A stretch of DNA of 64,000 nucleotides, taken from contig JAXDJO010000018.1 of the NCBI GenBank assembly GCA_034667525.1, forward strand, positions 38,340 to 102,339, written 5' to 3'. The notes below the pieces were generated by a model that saw only the letters and a list, made by a program, of their open reading frames with translations, was not told the DNA's origin and made no database searches. Below, in pieces: positions 26,690 to 34,346 of the stretch. The stretch's first letter is position 1; each line of letters opens with the position of its first letter. Made by a program: the position numbers and the translations under genes. The stretch is from DATAPE01 sp034667525. GTDB taxonomy: Bacteria; Actinomycetota; CADDZG01; WHSQ01.

Positions 26690-27781
26690 GTGAGGCCCAG
26701 CGATGTTGCAAGGCTGCGTATGGAACGGATGGGGTTGGCGGGCCCAGTGTTCCAGAGCCCAGTGCAGGTCGTAGAACGACATCTCGCGATGCAAGCTCAG
26801 GACTACGGGCCGGCTAAATGGTCCATCGCTCAACGACTGTCGGATGTGGCCGACGCCCAAGTAGAAGGCAAGGTTTCGGGAGGATCGATTCTCAGAACCC
26901 ATGTTTTGAGGCCGACGTGGCATTTCGTGGCGCGCAGAGATCTGCGATGGTTGATGGCTCTCAGCGGCCCCTGCGTTCAGAGAGGCCAGGAGCCGCGCTA
27001 CCGCCAGCTTGGACTGGATCCCAAGACGCGCTCTCGGGCAGAGAAACTGTTATCGGATCGGCTCGAGGGCGGGAACCATCTCACCCGCGGAGACCTCGGC
27101 AAGATTCTCCGCGGGTCGCGCATCGAACCGAGCGGCCAGCGACTGCCGCATCTGCTCATGCATTGCGAGTTGGAGTCTGTGATCTGCAGCGGGAGCCTAA
27201 AGGGGAAGGAGCACACCTACGCCTTGTTCGACGAACGCGTGTCCACAGGCCACAACTTCGATCGCGACCAGGCGGTTGTGGAGTTGGTTCGCCGTTACCT
27301 CACGAGCCATGGACCGGCGACGCTGAAAGACATGAGTTGGTGGTCGGGCTTGACAATGACTGATCTGAAGGCTGGGATCGAGGCTCTCGGGAGCCGACTG
27401 AGCAATGAACGGGTGAAGGATTCCACCTTGTGGTGGATCGGCGAACCGCGACCGAACCCGCGCACAGGGACGGTAGTGCAATTGCTCCAGGCGTATGACG
27501 AGCTCGTCGTCGGTTACACCGAGTCGCGTTATCTGGGTGATCCACTGGGAGCAAAGGTTCGGTCTGCGTTCGTCGATCGGAGCCTGCCGAGCGGGACGGT
27601 CATGAACGGCCCTCGGGTGGCGGGACATTGGCGCCGGTCCGTCACTGACAAGGCAGTCACGGTCGAGGTTTTACTGTACGAGTCCTTTTCCGAGTCCGGG
27701 AGCGTCGCGCTCGAGAAAGCGGTCGGTCGATTGGGCGATTTCCTCGGCAGACGAACCGATCTCCGCGTGGCTGTTATGTGA
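26690..27781 (+). CDS. Winged-helix DNA-binding protein, AlkZ/YcaQ-like (HTH_42)
   Basis: A 363-residue protein matching PF06224: an N-terminal DVARLRMERMGL, HLAMQAQDYGPAKWSIAQRL (the QxQ motif that is catalytic in AlkZ glycosylases, here QAQ at about residues 35-37), HVLRPTWHFV, and winged-helix repeats (HLTRGDLGKIL; GPATLKDMSWWSGL). AlkZ unhooks DNA crosslinks and AlkX acts on alkylated bases; this protein belongs to the broad actinobacterial branch with no tested activity. A DNA-repair role is therefore an inference. Start GTG 26690, probably leaderless. Confidence 0.85.
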   Translation: MRPSDVARLRMERMGLAGPVFQSPVQVVERHLAMQAQDYGPAKWSIAQRLSDVADAQVEGKVSGGSILRTHVLRPTWHFVARRDLRWLMALSGPCVQRGQEPRYRQLGLDPKTRSRAEKLLSDRLEGGNHLTRGDLGKILRGSRIEPSGQRLPHLLMHCELESVICSGSLKGKEHTYALFDERVSTGHNFDRDQAVVELVRRYLTSHGPATLKDMSWWSGLTMTDLKAGIEALGSRLSNERVKDSTLWWIGEPRPNPRTGTVVQLLQAYDELVVGYTESRYLGDPLGAKVRSAFVDRSLPSGTVMNGPRVAGHWRRSVTDKAVTVEVLLYESFSESGSVALEKAVGRLGDFLGRRTDLRVAVM

Positions 27782-27794
27782 GTCCAGTTGGGCC

Positions 27795-28424
27795 TTACGG
27801 AGAAAGGCGGAACGGCGGATACCGATCAGTGATCAGCACCGCTGCATAACCGGTCACGCGGAGATTCCACCGGATCACACCTTCGACGAATCGGAACAGC
27901 GCCCTCGGATACCGCCCAGTAAACAGGATTGCGAACCAAGCGACGATGACCACGAGGAGCGCGGCGATGTCTAGGAAGATCAGCACTATGTAGTGGGGAA
28001 TCGCCAGGAACCACTTCACAAGGGGGAGCCACCGGTTCAGATCACGCTCGACGTCGGGGTAGGGGTAATCGAGATGAACAGCCTGGTGGTCGTCGGTAGA
28101 TGGATAGCGATCGTCCATCAGGCTGAGGTAGGCGTTCACTCTGCTTCCGAAGCGCTGAAGCTCGAGGTTCCAGTCGAACCACCACCGTGGGTATTTCTTA
28201 CGGAAGACGATCAGCAGCAAGGGAGGCAGGAACAGCAATCCGGTCGTGCCGGCGACAAAAGCACGACCACTCTCAGCGTTCCGCACCCAGGTGGCACCCG
28301 AAAGGGAGACCAGAACGATCACGATGGGAATGGCCATGAATATGCGAAACAGTGTTGTTACTCGATTCAAGGCGCGGTCGGGGTAGTCCACCGAAAATTG
28401 AACCGGGTAACTGGCCGGGTCCAC
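27795..28424 (-). CDS. DUF4389 membrane protein
   Basis: A 209-residue protein with the DUF4389 layout: YPVQFSVDYPDRALNRVTTLFRIF at the start, one or two membrane segments, KYPRWWFDWNLELQRFGSRV and then a second repeat with VKWFLAIPHYIVLIFLDIAALL and FTGRYPRALFRFVEGVIRWN. About four membrane segments in total. The function is unknown; the family is common in actinobacteria. Convergent with the winged-helix gene, 13 bases apart. Confidence 0.85.
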   Translation of the reverse strand: MDPASYPVQFSVDYPDRALNRVTTLFRIFMAIPIVIVLVSLSGATWVRNAESGRAFVAGTTGLLFLPPLLLIVFRKKYPRWWFDWNLELQRFGSRVNAYLSLMDDRYPSTDDHQAVHLDYPYPDVERDLNRWLPLVKWFLAIPHYIVLIFLDIAALLVVIVAWFAILFTGRYPRALFRFVEGVIRWNLRVTGYAAVLITDRYPPFRLSP

Positions 28425-28551
28425 GCCTCACGCTCCCTCTAACGAAGATTGTAGGCAGGCCGCCAACTATGCCTTCAACCAGTGTGCACCCCCGTCAGAG
28501 CTGGTGGGACCAGTAAGTTCCTGGCGGGCCCGGCGAAAGTGGAAAAGTCAA

Positions 28552-28578
28552 ACGCCCCGGAGGCGTGCACCGGGGCGT
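28552..28578 (-). terminator. Intrinsic terminator of the 31-residue peptide gene
   Basis: On the minus strand ACGCCCCGG, a 9-base loop and CCGGGGCGT form a perfect 9-bp stem, followed by TTTGACTTTTCC. It starts 25 bases after the stop of the small gene at 28604 and is a good rho-independent terminator. Confidence 0.7.
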
Positions 28579-28603
28579 CGGGGAATGGATCGGTGCTGCT
28601 CGT

Positions 28604-28699
28604 TCAGTGCGCCCACTTCTGCCCGGCGCCACTTGCCGCGATCACCATGGCGAGTGTTGAGACTGTCACTGCGATCCTGAAAGCCTGAAGCTTGATCAT
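28604..28699 (-). CDS. Candidate 31-residue hydrophobic peptide
   Basis: A short frame coding a basic N-terminus (MIKLQAFR), a hydrophobic helix (IAVTVSTLAMVIAAS) and a tail GAGQKWAH. The ATG has a good ribosome site (AAAGAGG, 5 bases upstream) and the stop is followed at once by a strong intrinsic terminator, so the unit is bounded like a gene. The peptide could be a small membrane protein, a signal-peptide-like leader or a cleaved peptide signal (the S-G-A-G step resembles a signal peptidase site). No family recognised. It diverges from the tryptophan synthase gene. Confidence 0.5.
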   Translation of the reverse strand: MIKLQAFRIAVTVSTLAMVIAASGAGQKWAH

Positions 28700-28955
28700 T
28701 TGGAACCTCTTTGCTCTGGGACCCTTCTGGTCCGATGAAGTCTTTTCGGCAATCGCGACGACGACCTCCATAGGCACAAATGCTTAGAAACGCGTGGCGC
28801 TAACTGCTCACCGTCCGCGCCAGCACGGCCGCGCGCTGGCCTTTTGAAGCGCGGGGCCCCCGCTCTCGGCTCCTGGCCCGGCGCGACCGGGCCGATCCTG
28901 AGCCTGGGCCCGCGGAAATGATCCGGCGGGAAGCCACGGCGGATCCGCTTTGATC

Positions 28956-28961
28956 TATGCT
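28956..28961 (+). promoter_or_regulatory. Probable -10 box of a leaderless promoter (TATGCT)
   Basis: TATGCT is 6 bases before the GTG start of the tryptophan synthase gene, with no ribosome site. Confidence 0.5.
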
Positions 28962-28967
28962 CCCGGC

Positions 28968-30356
28968 GTGACTGAGACCCGTTCTCGTCCCGCCAGCCAG
29001 ACCAAGTTCCTCCTCGAGGAGTCAGAGCTCCCGCGCCGCTGGTACAACATTCGCTCCGACATGCCAACGGCCATGCAGCCCATCCTGCATCCCGGGACCG
29101 GGCAGCCGGTCGGGCCGGACGATCTCGCACCTCTGTTTCCGATGGAGCTGATCGGCCAGGAGGTCAGCGAGGAGGCCGAGATCGCCATCCCCGAGGAGGT
29201 CCTCGATATCTACAGGCTCTGGCGACCCACGCCTCTTTATCGTGCATCGCGACTCGAGGCAGCGATCGGGACCCGCTCGCGCATCTTCTATAAGTACGAG
29301 GGGGTCAGCCCGGCTGGTAGTCACAAGCCGAACACCGCTGTGGCGCAGGCGTTCTACAACAAACGGGAAGGACGCAGTCGTCTGTCCACCGAGACCGGTG
29401 CAGGGCAGTGGGGGAGCGCGCTCTCATTCGCTTGCAAGCTCATGGGCCTCGAGTGCAAGGTGTACATGGTTCGCGTCTCGTATGACCAGAAGCCTTTCCG
29501 GCGTTCACTGATCGAGACTTGGGGTGGCGAGGTCGTATCGAGCCCCTCGGAGGACACGCAGTGCGGGCGCTCGACTCGCGAGGAGCATCCGGACTCGCCC
29601 GGAAGCCTCGGGATCGCGATCTCCGAGGCGGTCGAGGACGCTGCCGGCCGGGATGACACCGCCTATTCGCTGGGAAGCGTTCTCAGCCACGTCCTCCTGC
29701 ATCAGACCGTGATCGGGCAGGAAGCGCTCGCCCAGATGGAGCTCGCGGGGGCTTTCCCGGACACCGTTATCGGCTGCGTGGGCGGCGGCTCGAACTTCGC
29801 CGGCCTGGCCTTTCCGTTCCTGCGGGAGAAGATAGCGGGCCGTGACATCGACGTGCTGGCTTGCGAGCCCGCGGCTTGCCCCACCCTGACGCGAGGGCTG
29901 TTCGCCTATGACTTCGGCGACACCAGCATGCTGACGCCGCTAGTGCCGATGCATACGCTGGGGCATGACTTCGTCCCGGCCCCCATCCATGCCGGCGGCC
30001 TTCGGTATCACGGCGTCGCCCCACTGATCTCGCAACTCGTTCTCGACGGTCTGGTTCGCGCCGAGGCATATCTCCAAAATGACATCTTCGCTTCGGCTGT
30101 CTTGTTTGCACGCAGCGAGGGGATCCTGCCGGCCCCGGAGGCCGCCCACGCGATCCATGGCGCTGTTCAGGCGGCTAAGCACGCGGACGAGGCGGGTGAG
30201 GAGCGCACCATTCTCTTCAACCTCTCCGGCCACGGTCATTTCGACATGGCCGCTTACGACAATTACTTCGCGGGCAAACTCCAGGACGTCGCGCTGGACG
30301 AGGATGAGATGACCCGGGCGCTGCATGCGATCGAAGGTCTCCCAAGCCCCGTTTAG
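28968..30356 (+). CDS. trpB: TrpB2-type tryptophan synthase beta chain
   Basis: A 462-residue PLP enzyme of the TrpB2 branch. It starts TKFLLEESELPRRWYNI, contains SPAGSHKPNTAVAQAFYN with the PLP lysine (about residue 119), the IGCVGGGSNFAGLAFPFL phosphate loop (about 271) and LSGHGHFDMAAYDNY near the end. The extended N-terminus and the lack of a trpA or other trp gene nearby are typical of TrpB2, which makes tryptophan from serine and indole and may salvage indole. The first possible start, TTG 28950, is less likely than the leaderless GTG 28968. Confidence 0.9.
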   Translation: MTETRSRPASQTKFLLEESELPRRWYNIRSDMPTAMQPILHPGTGQPVGPDDLAPLFPMELIGQEVSEEAEIAIPEEVLDIYRLWRPTPLYRASRLEAAIGTRSRIFYKYEGVSPAGSHKPNTAVAQAFYNKREGRSRLSTETGAGQWGSALSFACKLMGLECKVYMVRVSYDQKPFRRSLIETWGGEVVSSPSEDTQCGRSTREEHPDSPGSLGIAISEAVEDAAGRDDTAYSLGSVLSHVLLHQTVIGQEALAQMELAGAFPDTVIGCVGGGSNFAGLAFPFLREKIAGRDIDVLACEPAACPTLTRGLFAYDFGDTSMLTPLVPMHTLGHDFVPAPIHAGGLRYHGVAPLISQLVLDGLVRAEAYLQNDIFASAVLFARSEGILPAPEAAHAIHGAVQAAKHADEAGEERTILFNLSGHGHFDMAAYDNYFAGKLQDVALDEDEMTRALHAIEGLPSPV

Positions 30357-30412
30357 GCACCCGTTTCACGAGAAAACTGGGACGCGTTTTCGGGTGGATC
30401 CTCTCTCTGGGT

Positions 30413-30418
30413 TAGGTT
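30413..30418 (+). promoter_or_regulatory. Probable -10 box of a leaderless promoter (TAGGTT)
   Basis: TAGGTT is 6 bases before the GTG of the methyltransferase gene. No ribosome site is present. Confidence 0.5.
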
Positions 30419-30424
30419 CCGAGC

Positions 30425-31171
30425 GTGCATGACGACGGCTACTTCGACGAGCGCGTCGCTGCGAGGTACGACGAGTCCGACGCAAAGATGTTCGACCCGG
30501 TGGTCATCGATCCAGTCGTCGAATTCCTCGCCAAGTTCGCAGGCGGTGGACGCGCCCTCGAGCTGGGGATCGGAACCGGCCGGATCGCATTACCGCTTGC
30601 GCGCCGGGGCGTGCCCATCCAGGGCATCGAATTATCCAAGGCGATGGTTGCGAGGCTGCGCGCCAAACCGGGCGGCGAGGACATCCCTGTAGCGATCGGG
30701 GATTTCGCAACGGCAACCGTGGAAGGGTCGTTCGCGGTCGCCTATCTGGTCTACAACACCATCTTGAACCTGACGACACAGGCGGCCCAGGTGGCATGCT
30801 TCCGCAACGTCGCGGCCCACCTCGAGCCCGCCGGCTGCTTCGTCATCGAGGTCGGTATCCCGGACCTGCAGCGGCTTCCGCCAGGAGAGACGGTCCGGCC
30901 CTTCCATATCAGCGAGATGAGATTGGGATTCGATGAATACGACATCGCGACGCAAGGCCTCATCTCGCATCACTTCGAGACCGTTGACGGGAAGCTAGAG
31001 CGCCACTCGGTTCCTTTTCGGTATGTATGGCCGGCCGAGCTCGACCTCATGGCGCAGCTTGCCGGGATGACGCTACGTGAGCGCTGGAGCGGGTGGAAAC
31101 GGGAGCCCTTCACGAGCGACAGCCGCCGGCACGTGTCGGTTTGGGAGAAGGACGCCGACCCGACGACCTAA
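30425..31171 (+). CDS. Class I SAM-dependent methyltransferase
   Basis: A 248-residue Rossmann-fold methyltransferase. Motif I is GRALELGIGTGRIALPLARRG (SAM loop GxGTGR, about 40-60), followed by IQGIELSKAMVARLRAKPG (acidic residue binding the ribose). Post-motif sequence FAVAYLVYNTILNLTTQ and the substrate cap with FRYVWPAELDLMAQLAGM are as in UbiE/TylF-like small-molecule methyltransferases. The substrate is unknown. GTG 30425 starts a probable leaderless transcript. Confidence 0.9.
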   Translation: MHDDGYFDERVAARYDESDAKMFDPVVIDPVVEFLAKFAGGGRALELGIGTGRIALPLARRGVPIQGIELSKAMVARLRAKPGGEDIPVAIGDFATATVEGSFAVAYLVYNTILNLTTQAAQVACFRNVAAHLEPAGCFVIEVGIPDLQRLPPGETVRPFHISEMRLGFDEYDIATQGLISHHFETVDGKLERHSVPFRYVWPAELDLMAQLAGMTLRERWSGWKREPFTSDSRRHVSVWEKDADPTT

Positions 31172-31201
31172 GCCGAGACAAAGCGCTCGAGCTAAGTGGC
31201 G

Positions 31202-31235
31202 GGTGGGTGCTCGCGCTGATGGGCGAGCACCCACC
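31202..31235. terminator. Strong hairpin between convergent genes
   Basis: GGTGGGTGCTCGC, an 8-base loop and GCGAGCACCCACC make a perfect 13-bp stem. It lies midway between the ends of the methyltransferase gene (plus) and the secreted protein gene (minus), and probably terminates both. There is no T-run. Confidence 0.65.
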
Positions 31236-31258
31236 GTCACATCATCGGCCCGAGTCGG

Positions 31259-32929
31259 TCAGCAACTCGGAAGCGGTTTGATCCGTCCCTCCAGGTTGCC
31301 GTAATACCAGCTCAGCGCCGGTTGCCCGTATTGGGCGGTCTTGCCGAACGAATTGCCATTCGTCATCTGACCGAACTCCCAAACGCATCTTCCGTGCACT
31401 TTGGCGAGCGTCCACCAGGGATAGAAGTGACCCGGTGCCCCCGGAGGAGGTACGGCGCAGCCGACTCCCGTCGGCTTGCATGAAGCCTCACTGGCCGCAG
31501 CATCGGTCTGGAATTGGATGCGCTTGTAGAGCGCGTGACGCGACTTTGGCTCTCTCTGCAAGAACGGCGAGGGATGCCTGTTCGGGGTTGTGCTGCTGGG
31601 CCAGTCGGGCCAGTAGGAAGAGCCGTCAAAGTCGAGATCACCGTTGGCCGCGAAGAAGTTATCGCACCCGGTCACGAGGTTTGGCGCCGCGAGGCCGTGG
31701 TGCGTGTAACCCTCCGGGTAGCAGGGTGAATCGTTCGGCTCCTCGGTCAAACCGGCGGTACGACCCGCCTGCTCGTAGGGCCCAGTGCAGTTCTGCCACA
31801 TCGTGTCGGTCGCCCCGCCCAGGTTGAGATTGACAGGGTTCTGCACGGTGCTGCAGGGGGTGAAGTGGCCGATCTCGAACTGGGTGGAGATGTTTGTCTG
31901 TAGCGCTGCCCAGGGAATGACATTTGCAGGAGAAGCGGTGCGGTATTCGGGCTCGTAGTTGAAGGGCACTCCGGTGCAATCGCCAGGATTAGTCGCCATG
32001 AATCCATTCTTGGCGGAGGCGATCATGTAGCCGCTTTCACCTGTCGTCACGTCGCGTATTCGGGTTTCTAAGGCGTGTTTACCTCCGCCAATATCGGCAT
32101 CGAAGACACGGGCGACGATCTTGTCACCGGGATTCATGAGGAGCGTCTGTGCGTTTGGCGTGAACGATGCGAGGTTGGACAGTTGCGGGCTCGGCGGTCC
32201 AGTCGGCACCCCGTCCTTCTGAATGAAGGCGAAGTTCGTCGGCTCCACGCACTGCGGATTGCAGATGAAGTTGGTGTCACACTCGAGATCATTGATGTGC
32301 AAGGACGCGCACCAGTGAGTGTTGTCGCAGCTGATGTTATCGACGAAAGGCGCGTAACCCGGAGGATAGAACTGCATCTCCAAGAAGGAGCTGCCTGCCC
32401 CAGGTGAGGTCGCGCTGGGCGCGTTGGATTCACGATTCGGCGTGCACGGCTGAGTCAGCGGGTAGGAGCGGCTGTTGCACAGCGCCATGGAGAACCAAGG
32501 GGCCACGCTCAACTCGAACCAATGGGTGATGTCGTTGCCCGGCGTGTTCACGGTGGGGCGGTGATTGGGGCCTAGGGGAAGCTTTTCCTTCCACACGGTG
32601 TGGTTCCCGGAACCGGCGCGGTTCGAGAGGAAGCGAACGATCGGCTCGTCATGACCGATGTAGTGGCCGTTGTCGTAGAAGCGTCCCCCGTCGTATCCGC
32701 GCGGATCGGCGCAGGCTGAGGTCAGTTTTACCGAACGTTGTATGGAGCTGAAGCCATTGCAGTCGAGCATCCCGGTCGATGCGGGCTGGACGCCTCCCGT
32801 CCCGTATTTCGCCAAAGACGAAACGCGCTTCGGTGCCGCTGTTACCGGGCTGGTTAACGCCCCTGCAAGCAAAACGCTCGACATCACCATGGTGACCCCG
32901 AGCGCAGTGACCCTGCCCTTCGACTTCAT
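31259..32929 (-). CDS. Large secreted cysteine-rich protein of unknown function
   Basis: A 556-residue exported protein: a signal peptide of about 32 residues (MKSKGRVTALGVTMVMSSVL, cleaved near VTA-A), then a long region with about 20 cysteines (MLDCNGF, MALCNSR, NISCDNTHWCASLH, LECDTNFICNPQC, FTPCSTVQN, GWQNCTGPY-like, SPCYPEGYTHHG, LVTGCDNFFAANGDLDFDG). The repeated aromatic and Asn/Asp-rich blocks suggest a disulfide-rich extracellular domain, possibly carbohydrate-related, but no known catalytic motif is visible. ATG 32929 follows a near-perfect AGGAGGTGGGA ribosome site. I do not recognise a named family; similar hypothetical proteins exist in other actinobacteria to my knowledge. Confidence 0.75.
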   Translation of the reverse strand: MKSKGRVTALGVTMVMSSVLLAGALTSPVTAAPKRVSSLAKYGTGGVQPASTGMLDCNGFSSIQRSVKLTSACADPRGYDGGRFYDNGHYIGHDEPIVRFLSNRAGSGNHTVWKEKLPLGPNHRPTVNTPGNDITHWFELSVAPWFSMALCNSRSYPLTQPCTPNRESNAPSATSPGAGSSFLEMQFYPPGYAPFVDNISCDNTHWCASLHINDLECDTNFICNPQCVEPTNFAFIQKDGVPTGPPSPQLSNLASFTPNAQTLLMNPGDKIVARVFDADIGGGKHALETRIRDVTTGESGYMIASAKNGFMATNPGDCTGVPFNYEPEYRTASPANVIPWAALQTNISTQFEIGHFTPCSTVQNPVNLNLGGATDTMWQNCTGPYEQAGRTAGLTEEPNDSPCYPEGYTHHGLAAPNLVTGCDNFFAANGDLDFDGSSYWPDWPSSTTPNRHPSPFLQREPKSRHALYKRIQFQTDAAASEASCKPTGVGCAVPPPGAPGHFYPWWTLAKVHGRCVWEFGQMTNGNSFGKTAQYGQPALSWYYGNLEGRIKPLPSC

Positions 32930-33396
32930 TCCCACCTCCTGGTCAACCCGATGGAAACAACCAGAGCAACCACTCCGGCTGGAGAAGATACGACTCCGCG
33001 CCGGCAGTTTCAACTCTTTGATCCAGAGATCAAAGTGGTTCAAAAGGGGATGGGATGTGTCGGCAAGATTCGCACCGGGACCTACGCCGGCGTTCAGAAA
33101 AGCCGTTGTCGAGCGAGCTTCAGCGAAGATGCTCAGGCGATAGCACTGAAATTAGTGGTCACCTTGCGTTTCCACCGTTTCCTAGAGTTTGAAAGCTGGC
33201 GGCTCGCGAGAGTCTTCTTACACAGATGCCTAGATAGACATACGTATGGAACCGATGCACGGGCTGGCCCATAGTGGGAGATGCCGGGGGTGGACTTCCG
33301 TCGGACGTGCATAGAGAGTCCCATTCCCCTGCCCGTCCGCACCCCCGGCCGCTTTCTTCTCTCGGTTTCCACGGCGCCCGCGCCGAAGACTGTCGG
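32930..33396. other. Upstream region of the secreted protein, 467 bp
   Basis: No gene supported. It holds the palindrome at 33016-33035 and presumably the promoter of the secreted protein gene. Short frames here (for example 33133-33372) have no ribosome site and no family likeness. Confidence 0.5.
33016..33035. promoter_or_regulatory. Perfect 8-bp inverted repeat, probable operator or leader hairpin
   Basis: CTTTGATC-CAGA-GATCAAAG, perfectly symmetric with a 4-base spacer, lies 87 bases upstream of the secreted protein's ATG. A binding site for a dimeric regulator, or a hairpin in its leader RNA, is likely. Confidence 0.45.
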
Positions 33397-33699
33397 TCAG
33401 GGTGATATGCGTCGAACCGCTCTGAGATCCTCCCGTTGGCGAAGGTATCGGGCGGCATCCGAATACGTCGCTCCACGATCGAGCCCCAGATCCTCGCAGT
33501 ACATCGCCGGCAGGGGGTCGGTGCAGTCCCACAGCTCTTCGGTCAGCCAGCGCACCCTGGCTTCGATACCTTCAACATAGGACAGGTAGGCCGGATACGA
33601 GGGCAGCTCAACCTCACCGGTCTCCAGGAAATCCGTCAAAGCCTTCTTGAGGTAGTCGATGCCGCGGCGCGTTCTCCGCACGTTCAGATCTTTGACCAA
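33397..33699 (-). CDS. Small hypothetical protein behind a regulated promoter
   Basis: A 100-residue charged helical protein (LVKDLNVRRTRRGIDYLKKA, ELPSYPAYLSYVEGIEARVR, LWDCTDPLPAMYCEDLGLD). No family recognised. The frame is open to 33780, but the TTG at 33699 follows GGGAGGGAGGGCGA, a strong ribosome site, and the palindrome at 33728-33741 with its -10 box lies just upstream, so the true start is 33699. Expression is probably repressed by a protein that binds the palindrome. Confidence 0.55.
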   Translation of the reverse strand: MVKDLNVRRTRRGIDYLKKALTDFLETGEVELPSYPAYLSYVEGIEARVRWLTEELWDCTDPLPAMYCEDLGLDRGATYSDAARYLRQREDLRAVRRISP

Positions 33700-33727
33700 T
33701 CGCCCTCCCTCCCGAGTTCCATAATCT

Positions 33728-33741
33728 ATACCAGACGGTAT
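33728..33741 (-). promoter_or_regulatory. Operator palindrome inside a promoter
   Basis: ATACC-AGAC-GGTAT (plus-strand reading) is a perfect 5-bp inverted repeat. Read on the minus strand it sits between TTGCCC (-35) and TATAGAT (-10), which are 16 bases apart. A dimeric repressor bound here would block RNA polymerase. The shape resembles TetR-family sites, but the regulator is not in this window. Confidence 0.5.
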
Positions 33742-33849
33742 GAATCGGGCAAAGAAGTCAGCTACAGAGAGTGACTTCAATCTTGGAGGTCAAGGATCCT
33801 AGGGGACGGCCTGTGATGCTTGGCGGGATGCCGCGGTGGCCGAGCCTGC

Positions 33850-34140
33850 TCAGGAGCGAGTGGTCTCGAGCCGGAGACCGAGTCCATTGCACCTCTCGCA
33901 GAGTCCGCCATGGCATTCGTCGCAGCCGCGGGCATCGCAACGGAGACAGAAGCCGACGCCCTCGCAGGCCTCGCAGGAGTTGCCCTGGGCATGGCTCGCC
34001 AGCCATTCCGTGATGAACGTGACCGTGCCCCCTTGATCCCTGGCGATCGTTTCGAACCGGGTACGGGGCAATCTGCTCTCGATCGGCAAATGCGTGCTGC
34101 AGGCCTTGATGGTCGTCGGTGGCCGCTCGATCAAGGTCAT
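33850..34140 (-). CDS. Small protein with DnaJ-type zinc knuckles
   Basis: A 96-residue protein whose C-terminal third is CEACEGVGFCLRC followed by CDECHGGLCERCNGLG: several CxxC(x)G motifs like the DnaJ/Anti-TRAP zinc-binding fold. The N-terminal part (about 1-55, with IESRLPRTRFETIARDQ) is unrecognised. ATG 34140 has GAGGAG about 9 bases upstream. The frame is open further, to 34290, where ATG 34251 is another possible start. The role is unknown; such knuckles bind protein partners or RNA. Confidence 0.5.
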   Translation of the reverse strand: MTLIERPPTTIKACSTHLPIESRLPRTRFETIARDQGGTVTFITEWLASHAQGNSCEACEGVGFCLRCDARGCDECHGGLCERCNGLGLRLETTRS

Positions 34141-34346
34141 CTCTGCTGTCTCCTCGTCTGAAGGTGGAGCCGGCTCGTTTTGCTGCCGGCTTACTTGTCT
34201 ATCGGGCCAGTAGCGACGCATCTTTAGACGATCACGGATATTTGTGGCCATCGGGCCGACCAACGACGCGGCGGGAATATCGGCAGTCACGAGGCTGAGC
34301 GATCGAGGCGCCCCCCCGAGATCAGACCGTTAGGCCCCTCCGGAGA

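Noticed and set aside
33771..34161. Open frames on the plus strand over the zinc-knuckle gene
   Set aside because: The minus-strand frame has regular CxxC motifs and a ribosome site; the plus-strand frames do not.
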